Below, piece after piece: positions 42,688-51,763 of a DNA stretch of 64,000 bases. The stretch's first letter is position 1; the number at the start of each line of letters is the position of its first letter. This stretch comes from ZC4RG25 sp023428365 (GTDB lineage Bacteria > Pseudomonadota > Alphaproteobacteria > Rhizobiales > Hyphomicrobiaceae). Below the pieces are notes generated by a model that was not told the origin of the DNA, ran no database searches, and worked only from the letters and a program-made list of their open reading frames with translations. The position numbers and the translations under genes were made by a program. The stretch lies in assembly GCA_050283925.1 (NCBI GenBank), contig JBNOAI010000006.1, positions 248,001 to 312,000 of the forward strand, read 5' to 3'.

Positions 42688-43956
42688 ATGATTGAGGATA
42701 TTCAGCAGGATGTGCGACGTCCTTTGCTGGAGGACATCGCGCTCCGGACAGGACGCCAACTCCGGATTGCATATCTTGTTAACCAATATCCGAAGGTAAG
42801 CCACACGTTCATCCGGCGTGAGATTTTGGCGACGGAACGGTTGGGGCTTCACGTTGAGCGGCTGGCTCTGCGCGGTTGGGACGAGAAAGTCGTCGATGCA
42901 CGCGATGAGGCGGAGCGGCCGCGCACGCGTTTTGTCTTAAAGGACGGTCTTTTGCCATTGATTGGGGCCGCAGCGCGCCAGTTTATCAGGCAGCCGAAGG
43001 CGTTTGCGCGGGCGTTGGCTGAGGCAGCGAAGATGTCGCGTCGGTCGACGCGATCGCTACCGTATCACCTTGTTTATGTGGCGCAGGCCAGCCGCATCAA
43101 GGAAATGCTCGACGAAACTCCGGTCGACCATCTACACGCCCATTTTGGTACGAACTCCACTGAGATCGCGCGCTTTGTGAGCCTGCTCGGGGGGCCGACG
43201 TACAGTTTTACCGTGCATGGTTCCAACGAGGCCGATGACGGGAAGTATCTTCATCTCGATCGCAAGGTGCGGGATGCGAAATTCGTCGTGGCGGTGAGCG
43301 CCTATACGCGGAGCCAGCTTTTGAGACACGCCGCGCCCGAGGATTGGCACAAAGTTCACGTTGTGCATTGCGGGCTTGATCGGGAGTCGTTCAATGACAC
43401 CGCACAGGCGTCTTCATCTCCCATATTTCTCTGCATCGGCCGCTTGAGTCCCGAGAAAGGGCATCTGATCCTACTCGATGGATTCAGGCAGGTGACCTTG
43501 CACAATCCTGAAGCGCGACTGGTGATCGTCGGCGATGGTCCTTTGCGTTCACTGCTCGAGCAGCGCATTCGAGATCTGGGCTTGGAGAGCCATGTCCGGA
43601 TCACCGGCTGGATCAGCGGGGATGCCGTCCGCGAAGAGATCCTCGCGTGCCGTGTGCTCGTTCAGCCCAGCTTCCAGGAAGGACTCCCGGTGGTGATCAT
43701 GGAGGCGATGGCACTTGGGCGGCCGGTGATCTCGACCTATGTCGCGGGTATTCCGGAGCTGGTTGTGCGCGAGACAGGTTGGCTGGTGCCCGCTGGTGAT
43801 GCGCAGACTCTGGCCGACGCCATGGAGCACAGCGTCCACCTGCCGGATGCGGAAATCCGTCGCATGGGAGCGGCGGCGCACGACAGAGCGCGCGCACGTC
43901 ACAGTATCGATCAGGAAGCGGCGAAGCTGGCAGTTCTATTTGCGGAGCCTTCCTGA
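42688..43956 (+). CDS. Family 4 glycosyltransferase
   Basis: The protein has 422 residues from the ATG at MIEDIQQDV; the frame opens 13 codons earlier at a GTG. The GT-B C-domain shows IFLCIGRLSPEKGHLILL, LVIVGDGPLR and PSFQEGLPVVIMEAMALGRPVI, the E-x7-E motif. The N-domain has LVNYQYPKVS-like VNQYPKVSHTFIRREI and HLHAHFGTN, typical of exopolysaccharide transferases that work on lipid-linked intermediates. It is directly followed by a deacetylase gene with no spacer, so they form an operon. The sugar is unknown. Confidence 0.9.
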   Translation: MIEDIQQDVRRPLLEDIALRTGRQLRIAYLVNQYPKVSHTFIRREILATERLGLHVERLALRGWDEKVVDARDEAERPRTRFVLKDGLLPLIGAAARQFIRQPKAFARALAEAAKMSRRSTRSLPYHLVYVAQASRIKEMLDETPVDHLHAHFGTNSTEIARFVSLLGGPTYSFTVHGSNEADDGKYLHLDRKVRDAKFVVAVSAYTRSQLLRHAAPEDWHKVHVVHCGLDRESFNDTAQASSSPIFLCIGRLSPEKGHLILLDGFRQVTLHNPEARLVIVGDGPLRSLLEQRIRDLGLESHVRITGWISGDAVREEILACRVLVQPSFQEGLPVVIMEAMALGRPVISTYVAGIPELVVRETGWLVPAGDAQTLADAMEHSVHLPDAEIRRMGAAAHDRARARHSIDQEAAKLAVLFAEPS

Positions 43957-44964
43957 ATGGAGCTGGCATCGGCGTCGGAGTTTGATTTCAAGAGGTTGGC
44001 GAAAGTCGCTCTGGCGTCGCCGTTGCCTTACGCCCTGCTGACGGCGCGCGCGCTCCGGAAAAGCCCGATCACGGTGCTGTGTTATCATACGATCCGCCCC
44101 GACAATGAGCCGATCGACGCGTGGACAGCGGTGCGCCGCTCCGATTTTGTACGGCAGATGGAGTTCCTGCACGCGCGCTATGACATCGTCAGCCTCGACG
44201 ATGCGTTCGATGGTGGGGCAATGCCAGGCGAACGGCCCCGTGCGGTTATAACGTTCGATGATGGCGAAGTTGGCCTGTACGATAGTTTGCTCCCGCTTGT
44301 TGCCGAGATGCGCCTGCCGGTGACGCTTTACGTCGCGACCGGTCAGATCGAGGCCGGCCGGGCGTACTGGTTTGACGACGTGATGAATGCGTTGCAGGCG
44401 GATGGGGCGTTCACCATCGACCTGCAAGCGGCGGGCCTCAAGGCGTGGAAAATCGGGCCGCGGCGTGGTGCTGCACGATGGGCTGCGATTGCCGATATAT
44501 TGAATACGTTGAAGGGCGTGACACCAGCCAAGCGGGCGGAGGTTGCTGCCGCCGTGGTCGCGCAGGCGCCCCGGCCGGGCAGTCGGATGTTCAAACCTCT
44601 GCAACCGATGTCGATCGCCCAGTTGCAGGAGCTCGCACGCAATGAGCTTGTGACTATCGCCGCACATAGTCACTGTCATAGTTTGCTGGATCAGATCCCG
44701 GTTTCCCAAGTCCGCGAAAGCGTGGCGTACTCACGCGCCTTGCTGGAGGAATGGACCGGTCGAAGCGTCAAGCATTTCGCTTATCCCAACGGCAACCACA
44801 ACAAATCGGTCGAGGAGGTTGTCGCCGGCTTAGGCTTCCGCTCGGCGACTGCACTGAATGATCGGCTCTGGCGCCGCGGTATGGACCACTTTGCTTTGCC
44901 GCGTGTCTCAATCGGTCGCTATGACGACTTCGAGCGCTTCAAGCTGCGGCTCGCCGAAATCTAG
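43957..44964 (+). CDS. NodB-type polysaccharide deacetylase
   Basis: The protein has 335 residues. VLCYHTI and VITFDDGEVG give the catalytic and metal-binding Asp pair of the NodB domain, and AAHSHCHSLL gives the two metal-binding His. FAYPNG is the third conserved motif. A middle insertion of about 90 residues separates the first and second motifs, as in several proteins of this type found in polysaccharide loci. There is no signal peptide, so it may work on a lipid-linked intermediate or be anchored by its hydrophobic N-terminus (LAKVALASPLPYALL). The ATG touches the stop of the preceding glycosyltransferase gene. Confidence 0.88.
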   Translation: MELASASEFDFKRLAKVALASPLPYALLTARALRKSPITVLCYHTIRPDNEPIDAWTAVRRSDFVRQMEFLHARYDIVSLDDAFDGGAMPGERPRAVITFDDGEVGLYDSLLPLVAEMRLPVTLYVATGQIEAGRAYWFDDVMNALQADGAFTIDLQAAGLKAWKIGPRRGAARWAAIADILNTLKGVTPAKRAEVAAAVVAQAPRPGSRMFKPLQPMSIAQLQELARNELVTIAAHSHCHSLLDQIPVSQVRESVAYSRALLEEWTGRSVKHFAYPNGNHNKSVEEVVAGLGFRSATALNDRLWRRGMDHFALPRVSIGRYDDFERFKLRLAEI

Positions 44965-45088
44965 CAAGAATTGGTTAACGCCATCGGGGCCAAAGACCTC
45001 CTGGCCGTTTACCAAGTGCGGTATTGTGGCCGCGAGTTTGCATGCGACGTTTCAGAACGAAGCTTTTTTGAGCAAGGGGTGCGTCCGA

Positions 45089-46066
45089 GTGGGTGCCGCG
45101 ACGAAAGTTCAGGCGAGGTACGTTTTGATTTCGCCTTGCCGAAATGAGGCTGCCTATATCCGCAAGACGCTGGACAGCGTCGTTGCGCAAACGGTGCTGC
45201 CCGCGCTCTGGATTATCGTCGACGACGGTTCGACCGATGACACCCCGGCGATCCTAGCAGAGTACGCTGATCGCCATACATGGATCAAGGTTGTGCCGCG
45301 GACGGATCGCGGTCATCGCGCGGTCGGTCCCGGGGTCATCGATGCATTCTACTCAGGTCTCGGTACGATTGATCTCGATGACTACGAGTTCATTTGCAAG
45401 CTCGATGTTGACCTCGATCTCCCCACCGCCTACTTTGAAACTCTGATCGTCCGTATGCATCTCAATGCGCGTTTGGGGAGCTGCAGCGGCAAGCCCTATT
45501 TTCGGACCGAGGGCGGCCAGTGGGTTAGCGAGAAGTGCGGTGACGAGATGTCTGTTGGCATGACGAAATTCTATCGCGTCACCTGCTTCAAAGCGATCGG
45601 CGGCTTTGTGCGCGAGGTGATGTGGGACGGGATCGACTGCCATAAATCGCGCCAGCTCGGCTGGATCGCGAGAAGCTGGGACGATCCTGAACTGCGATTT
45701 GAACACCTAAGGCCGATGGGGTCGAGCCAGCAGAACATTCTGACTGGCCGTAAGCGCCATGGATACGGCCAGTATTATATGGGCAGCGATCCGCTGTATT
45801 TCATGGCAACGGCGCTTTATCGGATGACGCAGAGACCATTCGTGGTCGGCGGCGCCGCCATGCTGTACGGCTATTTCAATGCGATGGTGCGCCGGTTGCC
45901 CCAGCATGGTGACGTCGAATTGCGCCGCTTCATTCGTTCATATCAGCGTCAGGCGCTTCGTGTCGGAAAGGCCCAGGCGATCCGCAACATCGAAGCCAAG
46001 CAGGAGTCGCGTTGGCATAAGTTTCGCGGCCAGATGACGGAGGCTGGAACTGTCGGTGGTTTGTAG
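45089..46066 (+). CDS. Family 2 glycosyltransferase
   Basis: The protein has 325 residues from GTG 45089, chosen because AAGGGG lies about ten bases upstream. The long frame further upstream overlaps the deacetylase and is not protein-like. YVLISPCRNEAAYIRKTL, WIIVDDGSTDDTP and FICKLDVDLDLP (acidic metal motif) mark the GT-A fold. WDGIDCHKSRQLGW stands where the catalytic base motif is expected. It is probably in one transcript with the genes on either side. The sugar is unknown. Confidence 0.87.
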   Translation: MGAATKVQARYVLISPCRNEAAYIRKTLDSVVAQTVLPALWIIVDDGSTDDTPAILAEYADRHTWIKVVPRTDRGHRAVGPGVIDAFYSGLGTIDLDDYEFICKLDVDLDLPTAYFETLIVRMHLNARLGSCSGKPYFRTEGGQWVSEKCGDEMSVGMTKFYRVTCFKAIGGFVREVMWDGIDCHKSRQLGWIARSWDDPELRFEHLRPMGSSQQNILTGRKRHGYGQYYMGSDPLYFMATALYRMTQRPFVVGGAAMLYGYFNAMVRRLPQHGDVELRRFIRSYQRQALRVGKAQAIRNIEAKQESRWHKFRGQMTEAGTVGGL

Positions 46067-46127
46067 TTGAGGCAATATCAATCTTGGGCGACAGGGGTTT
46101 CGAAACGCGCCAACCGGGGACGTGCGC

Positions 46128-48152
46128 ATGTGTGGGCTAGCGGGCTTTCTGCAACGGCATCCGTTCCACGGAACGGAGACGGCCGCGCAGCGACGCCTCG
46201 CGAATATGACGGCTGCCATTGTGCGCCGTGGGCCGGATTCGCATGGTGCTTGGTTCGATGCGGACGCTGGCATTGCGCTCGGTCATCGTCGTCTTGCGAT
46301 TGTTGATTTATCCCCGGCTGGCCATCAGCCGATGGTGTCTCACTCGGGGCGTTACGTCGTCGCCTATAATGGCGAAGTTTATAATCATGCCGACCTCCGT
46401 CATCAGCTCGAACAGGATGGACACACGCCGCGCTGGCGGGGGCACTCCGATACCGAGACGATGGCCGCGGCTTTCGACGCTTGGGGCATCGTTCCGGCTA
46501 TTCAGCGCATCGTCGGCATGTTCGCGGTCGCGGTCTGGGATCGGCAACGCCGGACCGTGACGCTTATCCGCGATCGGATGGGCGAAAAGCCGCTCTACTA
46601 CGGCTGGCAGGGTGTCGGTGCGGAAAAATCCTTCCTGTTCGGTTCCGAGTTGAAGGCGCTCCGTCGGCATCCGGCGTGCGCGCGCGACGTCAATCGTGAC
46701 GCCATTGTTCAACTCATGCGGCATGGCCACGTAGGTGAGGGGAACGCGATTTATGCCGGATTGCATAAGGTTCCAGCCGGATGCGTTGTTGAAGTCTCGC
46801 TGGAACATCCCGAGCCAGTTGTTTCTCGGTACTGGTCGGCTGTCGATGTCGCCACCCGATCGGTGAAGGAAGGATCGGGTAGGCGGTCTCCCGATCAAGT
46901 CGTAAATGAGCTGGAGGCTCTACTGACCGACGCCGTCGGGCGTCAGATGATGGCGGATGTTCCGCTCGGTGCGTTCCTGTCGGGTGGTATCGACTCGTCG
47001 TTGGTTGTCGCGCTCATGCAGCGGCAGTCGTCGCGGCCGGTGAAAACCTTCAGCATCGGTTTTCATGAACCGCGCTACAACGAGGCCGAATTTTCGAAAC
47101 GGGTTGCTGCTCACATTGGCACCGAGCATGTCGAGCTGTACGTCGGCGACAAGGAACTGCGCGATATCGTTCCGCGCCTGACCGAAATGTATGACGAGCC
47201 GTTCGCGGATGGGTCGCAGATCCCGACCGTTCTGGTCGCGCAACTGGCGCGTTCGGAAGTGACTGTTGCGTTATCCGGCGACGGTGGCGATGAATTGTTC
47301 TGCGGCTACGACCGTTACCGGCAGGGCGCTGGATTGATGCGCTATATCCGCGGCGTGCCGCAACCGCTGCGTTCGGCCGCAAGCCGCTTAGCTTGCGCGC
47401 TGTCCCGGGGCGTCTGGGATAAGGCGCTGAACCCGTTTCTCACGGTTGCTTCCGGTAAGGAGCCGAACGGGCAGCGTCTGCATCGTCTCGCCGACTATGC
47501 GCGGAGCAGTTCCGTAGAGGACTTGCATCGTAAGCTCGTCTCGCGCTGGCGTTTTCCCGAGGAGGTCGTTATCGGCGGTCATGAGCCGCGCGGAGTTCTG
47601 GATAATCCTGCCCTCGGCGACAGCGGCCTCGGCGATGCGGAACGCATGATGCTTCTCGATCTGCTGACCTATCTGCCGGACGACATCCTCACCAAGGTCG
47701 ATCGCGCGACCATGTGGAGTTCGCTCGAGTCGCGCGCGCCATTTCTCGATCATCGCGTCGTCGAGTTCGCGCTGGGTCTTCCGCTCGATATGAAGTGGCG
47801 GGATGGTCAGTCAAAATGGGCGCTGCGGCAGGTTCTCTACCGTCATGTACCGCGCGAATTGATCGAACGCCCCAAGATGGGCTTCGAGGTTCCGATCGCG
47901 GCATGGCTGCGCGGTCCGCTGCGGGGATGGGCAGAGGACTATCTTGCAGCCGAGCGTTTGCAGCGTGAGGGCTTTTTCCATGCGCCGCTGTTGCGCCAGA
48001 TGTGGGACGAGCACCAGTCAGGAGCCTGCAACTGGGGCCCCGCGCTCTGGAACGTTCTGATGTTCCAATCCTGGTTGGAGAACAGCCGTTCAGGTGATAC
48101 GCGGGAAGTCGTTGATGTGCGGAGCTCCGGATTCGCGAGGCAGGCGTCGTAA
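46128..48152 (+). CDS. asnB: Asparagine-synthase-like glutamine amidotransferase
   Basis: The protein has 674 residues. The start is fixed at ATG 46128 because Cys2 (MCGLAGF) must become the N-terminal nucleophile of the class II glutaminase domain, about residues 2-230. The synthetase domain follows: SGGIDSSLVVALM is the ATP pyrophosphatase loop, and ALSGDGGDELFCGYDRY and DRATMWSSLESRAPF are conserved. Asparagine synthase itself is about 550-630 residues. Longer paralogues within surface-polysaccharide clusters are thought to form amides on uronic acids or other acids of the glycan. That substrate is inferred from context. It is convergent with, and directly touches, the next gene. Confidence 0.87.
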   Translation: MCGLAGFLQRHPFHGTETAAQRRLANMTAAIVRRGPDSHGAWFDADAGIALGHRRLAIVDLSPAGHQPMVSHSGRYVVAYNGEVYNHADLRHQLEQDGHTPRWRGHSDTETMAAAFDAWGIVPAIQRIVGMFAVAVWDRQRRTVTLIRDRMGEKPLYYGWQGVGAEKSFLFGSELKALRRHPACARDVNRDAIVQLMRHGHVGEGNAIYAGLHKVPAGCVVEVSLEHPEPVVSRYWSAVDVATRSVKEGSGRRSPDQVVNELEALLTDAVGRQMMADVPLGAFLSGGIDSSLVVALMQRQSSRPVKTFSIGFHEPRYNEAEFSKRVAAHIGTEHVELYVGDKELRDIVPRLTEMYDEPFADGSQIPTVLVAQLARSEVTVALSGDGGDELFCGYDRYRQGAGLMRYIRGVPQPLRSAASRLACALSRGVWDKALNPFLTVASGKEPNGQRLHRLADYARSSSVEDLHRKLVSRWRFPEEVVIGGHEPRGVLDNPALGDSGLGDAERMMLLDLLTYLPDDILTKVDRATMWSSLESRAPFLDHRVVEFALGLPLDMKWRDGQSKWALRQVLYRHVPRELIERPKMGFEVPIAAWLRGPLRGWAEDYLAAERLQREGFFHAPLLRQMWDEHQSGACNWGPALWNVLMFQSWLENSRSGDTREVVDVRSSGFARQAS

Positions 48153-49247
48153 TCAGCGTGCGCCAATCAACGCGTATTGGATGTGTTTCAGGAGATCGTC
48201 GACGCGGGCGGTAAAGTGCGTCTGATCGAACCGTTCCGTGCCGCCGTAAGCGTGCCGACCTCGGCTCAATGATGTGATCAACGCATCCGCTAGCTCATCC
48301 GGATTGTCGGGATCAATCAGCAAGCCGATCTCACCATTCGCCAAAGCATCGACACTGCCATCGCGATTGCCGCCAATCACCGGAAGGCCTGTCGCCGCAG
48401 CCTCCAGAAAGACAATGCCGAAACCCTCGCCGGTACTTGGCATCGCGAACACATCGGCGAGGCGGTAGTACGCGATGAGCGCCTCGTCGGGAACGCGTCC
48501 GGCAAATACGACGTGTTCCGAGACTCCTGATTGCTGAGTAAGTTGCTCCAGCCGCGACCGGTCGTCTCCGTCCCCGACGATGAGATACGCCGCATTTGGA
48601 TGAACGCGCAGGACCGCGGGTAGCGCTGCGATGATCTTGTCGTGCCCCTTGTAGCGTTCCTCCGCACTGAGGCGGGAGACGGTGAGGATGACCATCCTAC
48701 CGTCCAGTCCGTGTTGCTGCATGAGGGGTAGCGGCTTTGGCCCCGGCACAAAGCGAGGATGGTAGGTGTTGGGAAGGATCTTGTTGCGGGACGGATCGAC
48801 GCCCGACCAGTCGAGAAACCGGTCACGAGTGTAACGGCTAACTGACGTTATGAGATCGGCGTGCCGTACGGCCATATAAATCGCGCGACTGGGGCGGACC
48901 CAAGCCTCGACGCCGTGAAGCTGCAACCAAAGCGGCGCGCGGCAGAGGCGCGCGGCAAGAACGGCAAGCGGCATGTGGTAGAGGTGGCCGCAGAAGACGG
49001 CATCGTATCGCTGCTGCGAGAGTGCGAGGCGCATAGCGGCCAGGGAGTAGGCGGTCCGTGCCGACACGGGCGCGTGCTGCTGGATTTTCTCGGGCAGCGT
49101 CGTGGCGTCAGGTTCGGCGTGACGTGGCAGGCAGACAATGCAACTCGTTTTCGAAGAGGCGGAGAGAGCCGTCAGCAAGTCGCGATTGTACTGGGCTATT
49201 CCGCCATGTCCTCCGAAAGCGTCCGTGACCAGCGCAAGGAGACGCAC
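48153..49247 (-). CDS. Family 4 glycosyltransferase
   Basis: The protein has 364 residues. The N-domain starts MRLLALVTDAFGGHGGIAQYNRDLL, with the glycine-rich loop seen in group 1 transferases. The C-domain shows VILTVSRLSAEERYKGHDKII, LIVGDGDDR, and PSTGEGFGIVFLEAAATGLPVI, the E-x7-E motif. There are no membrane helices. It is the last gene of the minus-strand set sugar-transferase, UXS, this gene. Since UXS makes UDP-xylose, a xylosyltransferase role is possible but unproven. Confidence 0.89.
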   Translation of the reverse strand: MRLLALVTDAFGGHGGIAQYNRDLLTALSASSKTSCIVCLPRHAEPDATTLPEKIQQHAPVSARTAYSLAAMRLALSQQRYDAVFCGHLYHMPLAVLAARLCRAPLWLQLHGVEAWVRPSRAIYMAVRHADLITSVSRYTRDRFLDWSGVDPSRNKILPNTYHPRFVPGPKPLPLMQQHGLDGRMVILTVSRLSAEERYKGHDKIIAALPAVLRVHPNAAYLIVGDGDDRSRLEQLTQQSGVSEHVVFAGRVPDEALIAYYRLADVFAMPSTGEGFGIVFLEAAATGLPVIGGNRDGSVDALANGEIGLLIDPDNPDELADALITSLSRGRHAYGGTERFDQTHFTARVDDLLKHIQYALIGAR

Positions 49248-49330
49248 GTCACGACGGGCGCGGTGATTGCGCCAGGCAGCGCAACACGTGCGTTTGATGA
49301 TGTGGACGGAGTACCGGCACTGCGCAGGGG

Positions 49331-50350
49331 CTAGGCTGTTTCGGCGAGGACTGTCGGTTTTCCGAGCAGTTTATCGAAGTAGTCGATGGTCTGCTGAAGG
49401 CCGTCTCGCAATGCGATCGTCGGGGTCCAGTCTAGATGCTGCTGTGCCACGCTGATGTTGGGCCGGCGCTGCTTCGGATCGTCCTGTGGCAATGGCAGGT
49501 ACACGATGCGTGACTTCGAGCCGGTCAGTTCAACGGCGAGTTCCGCGAGCTGCTTGATCGTGAACTCACCTGGATTGCCGAGGTTTACCGGCCCCGTGAG
49601 ATCCTTCGGCGCTGCCATCAGACGTAGAAACCCTTCGACGAGATCATCGACATAGCAGAATGATCGCGTTTGGGTGCCATCGCCGTAAATGGTGATGGGT
49701 TCGCCCTTGAGCGCTTGCACAACGAAGTTCGAAACGACGCGCCCGTCGTTGGGGTGCATGCGCGGACCGTAGGTATTGAAGATCCGCGCCACCTTGATGT
49801 CGATGCGGTGCTGGCGGTGATAGTCGAAGAACAGTGTCTCGGCGCACCGTTTGCCTTCGTCATAGCAGGCGCGCGGGCCGATCGGATTGACGTTGCCCCA
49901 GTAGTCCTCGCTCTGCGGATGGACGGCCGGATCGCCATAGACTTCCGACGTCGAAGCTTGAAAGATGCGGCAGCGCAGGCGTTTGGCAAGTCCCAGCATG
50001 TTGATCGCGCCGTAGATGCTGGTCTTCGTCGTCTGCACCGGGTCATGCTGATAATGGATCGGCGATGCCGGGCACGCGAGATTATAGATCTCATCGACCT
50101 CGACATAGAGCGGCAGCGTCACGTCGTGACGCATGAATTCGAAATGCGGATGTCCGAGCAGATGCTCGATGTTCTGTTTCGAACCGGTGAAGAGATTGTC
50201 GACGCAGATGACATTGTGTCCGGCCTGAATCAGCCGATCGCTCAGGTGCGATCCCAGAAAGCCCGCGCCGCCAGTGACCAAAACCGTCTTGTTCTTCCCG
50301 GATCGGGCGCTATCCCGCGATGGGGAGAAATGATTTGAGGGTGCGTTCAA
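49331..50350 (-). CDS. UDP-glucuronate decarboxylase (UDP-xylose synthase)
   Basis: The protein has 339 residues from a TTG at 50350, which has GGAG eight bases upstream; no ATG or GTG start fits. TVLVTGGAGFLGSHL is the NAD loop. ASTSEVYGDP, CYDEGKR (Tyr-x3-Lys) and YGPRMHPNDGRVVSNFV are the marks that separate UXS from other epimerases. It oxidises, decarboxylates and reduces UDP-glucuronate to UDP-xylose. It sits between a priming transferase and a glycosyltransferase, all in the same direction. The longer frame upstream has no homology. Confidence 0.92.
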   Translation of the reverse strand: MNAPSNHFSPSRDSARSGKNKTVLVTGGAGFLGSHLSDRLIQAGHNVICVDNLFTGSKQNIEHLLGHPHFEFMRHDVTLPLYVEVDEIYNLACPASPIHYQHDPVQTTKTSIYGAINMLGLAKRLRCRIFQASTSEVYGDPAVHPQSEDYWGNVNPIGPRACYDEGKRCAETLFFDYHRQHRIDIKVARIFNTYGPRMHPNDGRVVSNFVVQALKGEPITIYGDGTQTRSFCYVDDLVEGFLRLMAAPKDLTGPVNLGNPGEFTIKQLAELAVELTGSKSRIVYLPLPQDDPKQRRPNISVAQQHLDWTPTIALRDGLQQTIDYFDKLLGKPTVLAETA

Positions 50351-50529
50351 CTCACGATCTCCAAACTGGTCCGCCAGATTCAGACACAATCTGCCCAGCA
50401 ATTGCCTAATGCTAGCGGCTGGCTCAAGAAAATGGGTCAGCAGAATAACGTAGCATCGAATTTTTTCTCGGAGGCGGACAAAAAATCCACTCCCTCCGTT
50501 CAGGTACCGTAGAAGCGGCTTGATGAACG

Positions 50530-51201
50530 TTAGCCGAACAAGCGACGATCTCCCGACAGTGTTTGATTGACCGAGCCGTCCTGTGACGGCCGATGTGACA
50601 AGAAGGAATGCTCTTCGATGGCGTGTGTTCGCGCCCGATCGATACTGTTTGTCAGAAGCATGCAAGCCGTTTGAACGAGGATCCGGATATCAAGCGCCAG
50701 GGAGGCGTTGCGCACGTACCAGGCGTCCAGGTTAGCCTTCTCGGCGCTCGAGATGATGCGTCCACCATTGATCTGAGCCCACCCGGTCAATCCGGGGCGC
50801 ACACGCAGGCGGAGCGGATCGCCTTCGGGCTGATCCTCGCTCAGCAGCGGGCGAGGGCCGACCAGCGACATGTCGCCTTTGAGGACATTGAAGAGCTGCG
50901 GCAGTTCATCGAGCCGCGACGCACGCAGAAAGCCGCCGATGGAGGAGATCCGCCGGGCCTCCGGAATGCGCCGACCATTGGGCGCGAACGTAGGGCGCAT
51001 GGTGCAAAATTTGTAGATCACAATCGGGCGGCCGTCGCGCCCAGGACGTGCCTGACGAAAGATCAACGGCAAACCGACATCGATGGCGACGAGCAGTGCG
51101 GTCAGCAGAATGAACGGTGAAAGCAACAGCGCGCCGACGGCTGCGAATGCGATATCTAGTGCGCGTTTGGAGATCAGATAGCGGAATGACGCATCGCGCA
51201 T
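50530..51201 (-). CDS. Short polyprenyl-phosphate sugar-1-phosphate transferase (ExoY/PglC-like)
   Basis: The protein has 223 residues from ATG 51201; a GTG four codons earlier is an alternative. It is the catalytic domain only: one hydrophobic segment (IAFAAVGALLLSPFILLTALL), YKFCTM in place of KFRSM, SRLDELPQLFNVL, MSLVGPRP and RPGLTGWAQINGG. The first basic residue of the usual KFRTM motif is kept but the Arg is Cys here. It starts repeat-unit synthesis on undecaprenyl phosphate. It is the second enzyme of this type in the window and is followed by UXS, so it may belong to a separate glycan. Confidence 0.88.
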   Translation of the reverse strand: MRDASFRYLISKRALDIAFAAVGALLLSPFILLTALLVAIDVGLPLIFRQARPGRDGRPIVIYKFCTMRPTFAPNGRRIPEARRISSIGGFLRASRLDELPQLFNVLKGDMSLVGPRPLLSEDQPEGDPLRLRVRPGLTGWAQINGGRIISSAEKANLDAWYVRNASLALDIRILVQTACMLLTNSIDRARTHAIEEHSFLSHRPSQDGSVNQTLSGDRRLFG

Positions 51202-51510
51202 TACGGGTATCACACGCTCACAAGGAACGCGGAGTCAGGACGCGTAAAACAACACTGGAAAGTCATGCCCCCGCTGACGATTTATGACTAAACATGGTTT
51301 ACGGCGGTGTCAACGGATTGCGCCGTGTTGAGCATTTCTGGTTTGTGCGAGGTGGTATGCACCGAGCGCTCCGCGCTGTTGTGATCGGTACGTGGCGAAC
51401 GGGACTTTCAAAAATGCGCGCTGAGCGTGTGCTTCCTAGATCGAGAGACTCACGACACGATGTGCGATGTTGCAAAAAAGAAACAAGTCCAGCGCAATTG
51501 CTCTGCTGTC
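51202..51510. other. Intergenic stretch before the small RNA pair
   Basis: About 310 bases upstream of the first small RNA, containing the presumed promoter of the minus-strand sugar transferase. Short open frames here have no protein character. Nothing else is recognised. Confidence 0.35.
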
Positions 51511-51535
51511 GGAACGAATTCTCAGTGGCCGTGTT
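51511..51535 (+). promoter_or_regulatory. EcfG-type promoter of small RNA A
   Basis: GGAAC at 51511-51515 and TGTT at 51532-51535 are separated by 16 bases. The alphaproteobacterial general-stress sigma factor EcfG recognises GGAAC-N16/17-CGTT, so one base differs from consensus. The expected start of transcription is near 51541. Confidence 0.75.
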
Positions 51536-51540
51536 CTATC

Positions 51541-51621
51541 GCTGTCTCCCGGTCGCGCCCCCCAATCGATCGGTGGTTCAAGGGGTGTCTCCTCGGCAAA
51601 GCCGGCGGGGCATCCCTTTTT
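51541..51621 (+). ncRNA. GsrN-like small RNA A (C-rich loop plus terminator)
   Basis: The predicted RNA is about 80 nt. A seven-pair stem (51549-51555 with 51567-51573, one G-U) holds the loop CGCCCCCCAAT, which exposes six C in a row. A terminator hairpin (51581-51597 with 51601-51617, AAA loop, a few wobbles and one mismatch) and five T end it. It aligns over its whole length and promoter with element B 223 bases downstream. In Caulobacter, the sigma-T-dependent small RNA GsrN also works through an exposed C-rich loop. The resemblance is structural; I cannot run a covariance search. Confidence 0.72.
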
Positions 51622-51733
51622 GTTTACGCGGCTCACTTGTGGTTAAGCCGGTGACGAAAGCGGTGTGCCAGTGCAGCATTTGTGGCCAAATTATCACAAA
51701 TGCAACTTATGATTGAGATACATCGTCCGCCTA

Positions 51734-51758
51734 GGAACTAATTCGAGGTGGGTACGTT
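51734..51758 (+). promoter_or_regulatory. EcfG-type promoter of small RNA B
   Basis: GGAAC at 51734-51738 and CGTT at 51755-51758 with exactly 16 bases between them is a perfect match to the EcfG consensus. The expected start of transcription is near 51764, in the TCGCTG shared with element A. Confidence 0.82.
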
Positions 51759-51763
51759 TCGTC

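Noticed and set aside
51294..51716. Short open frames across the small RNA region
   Set aside because: They change with frame, have no protein character and cover the promoter and terminator of small RNA A.
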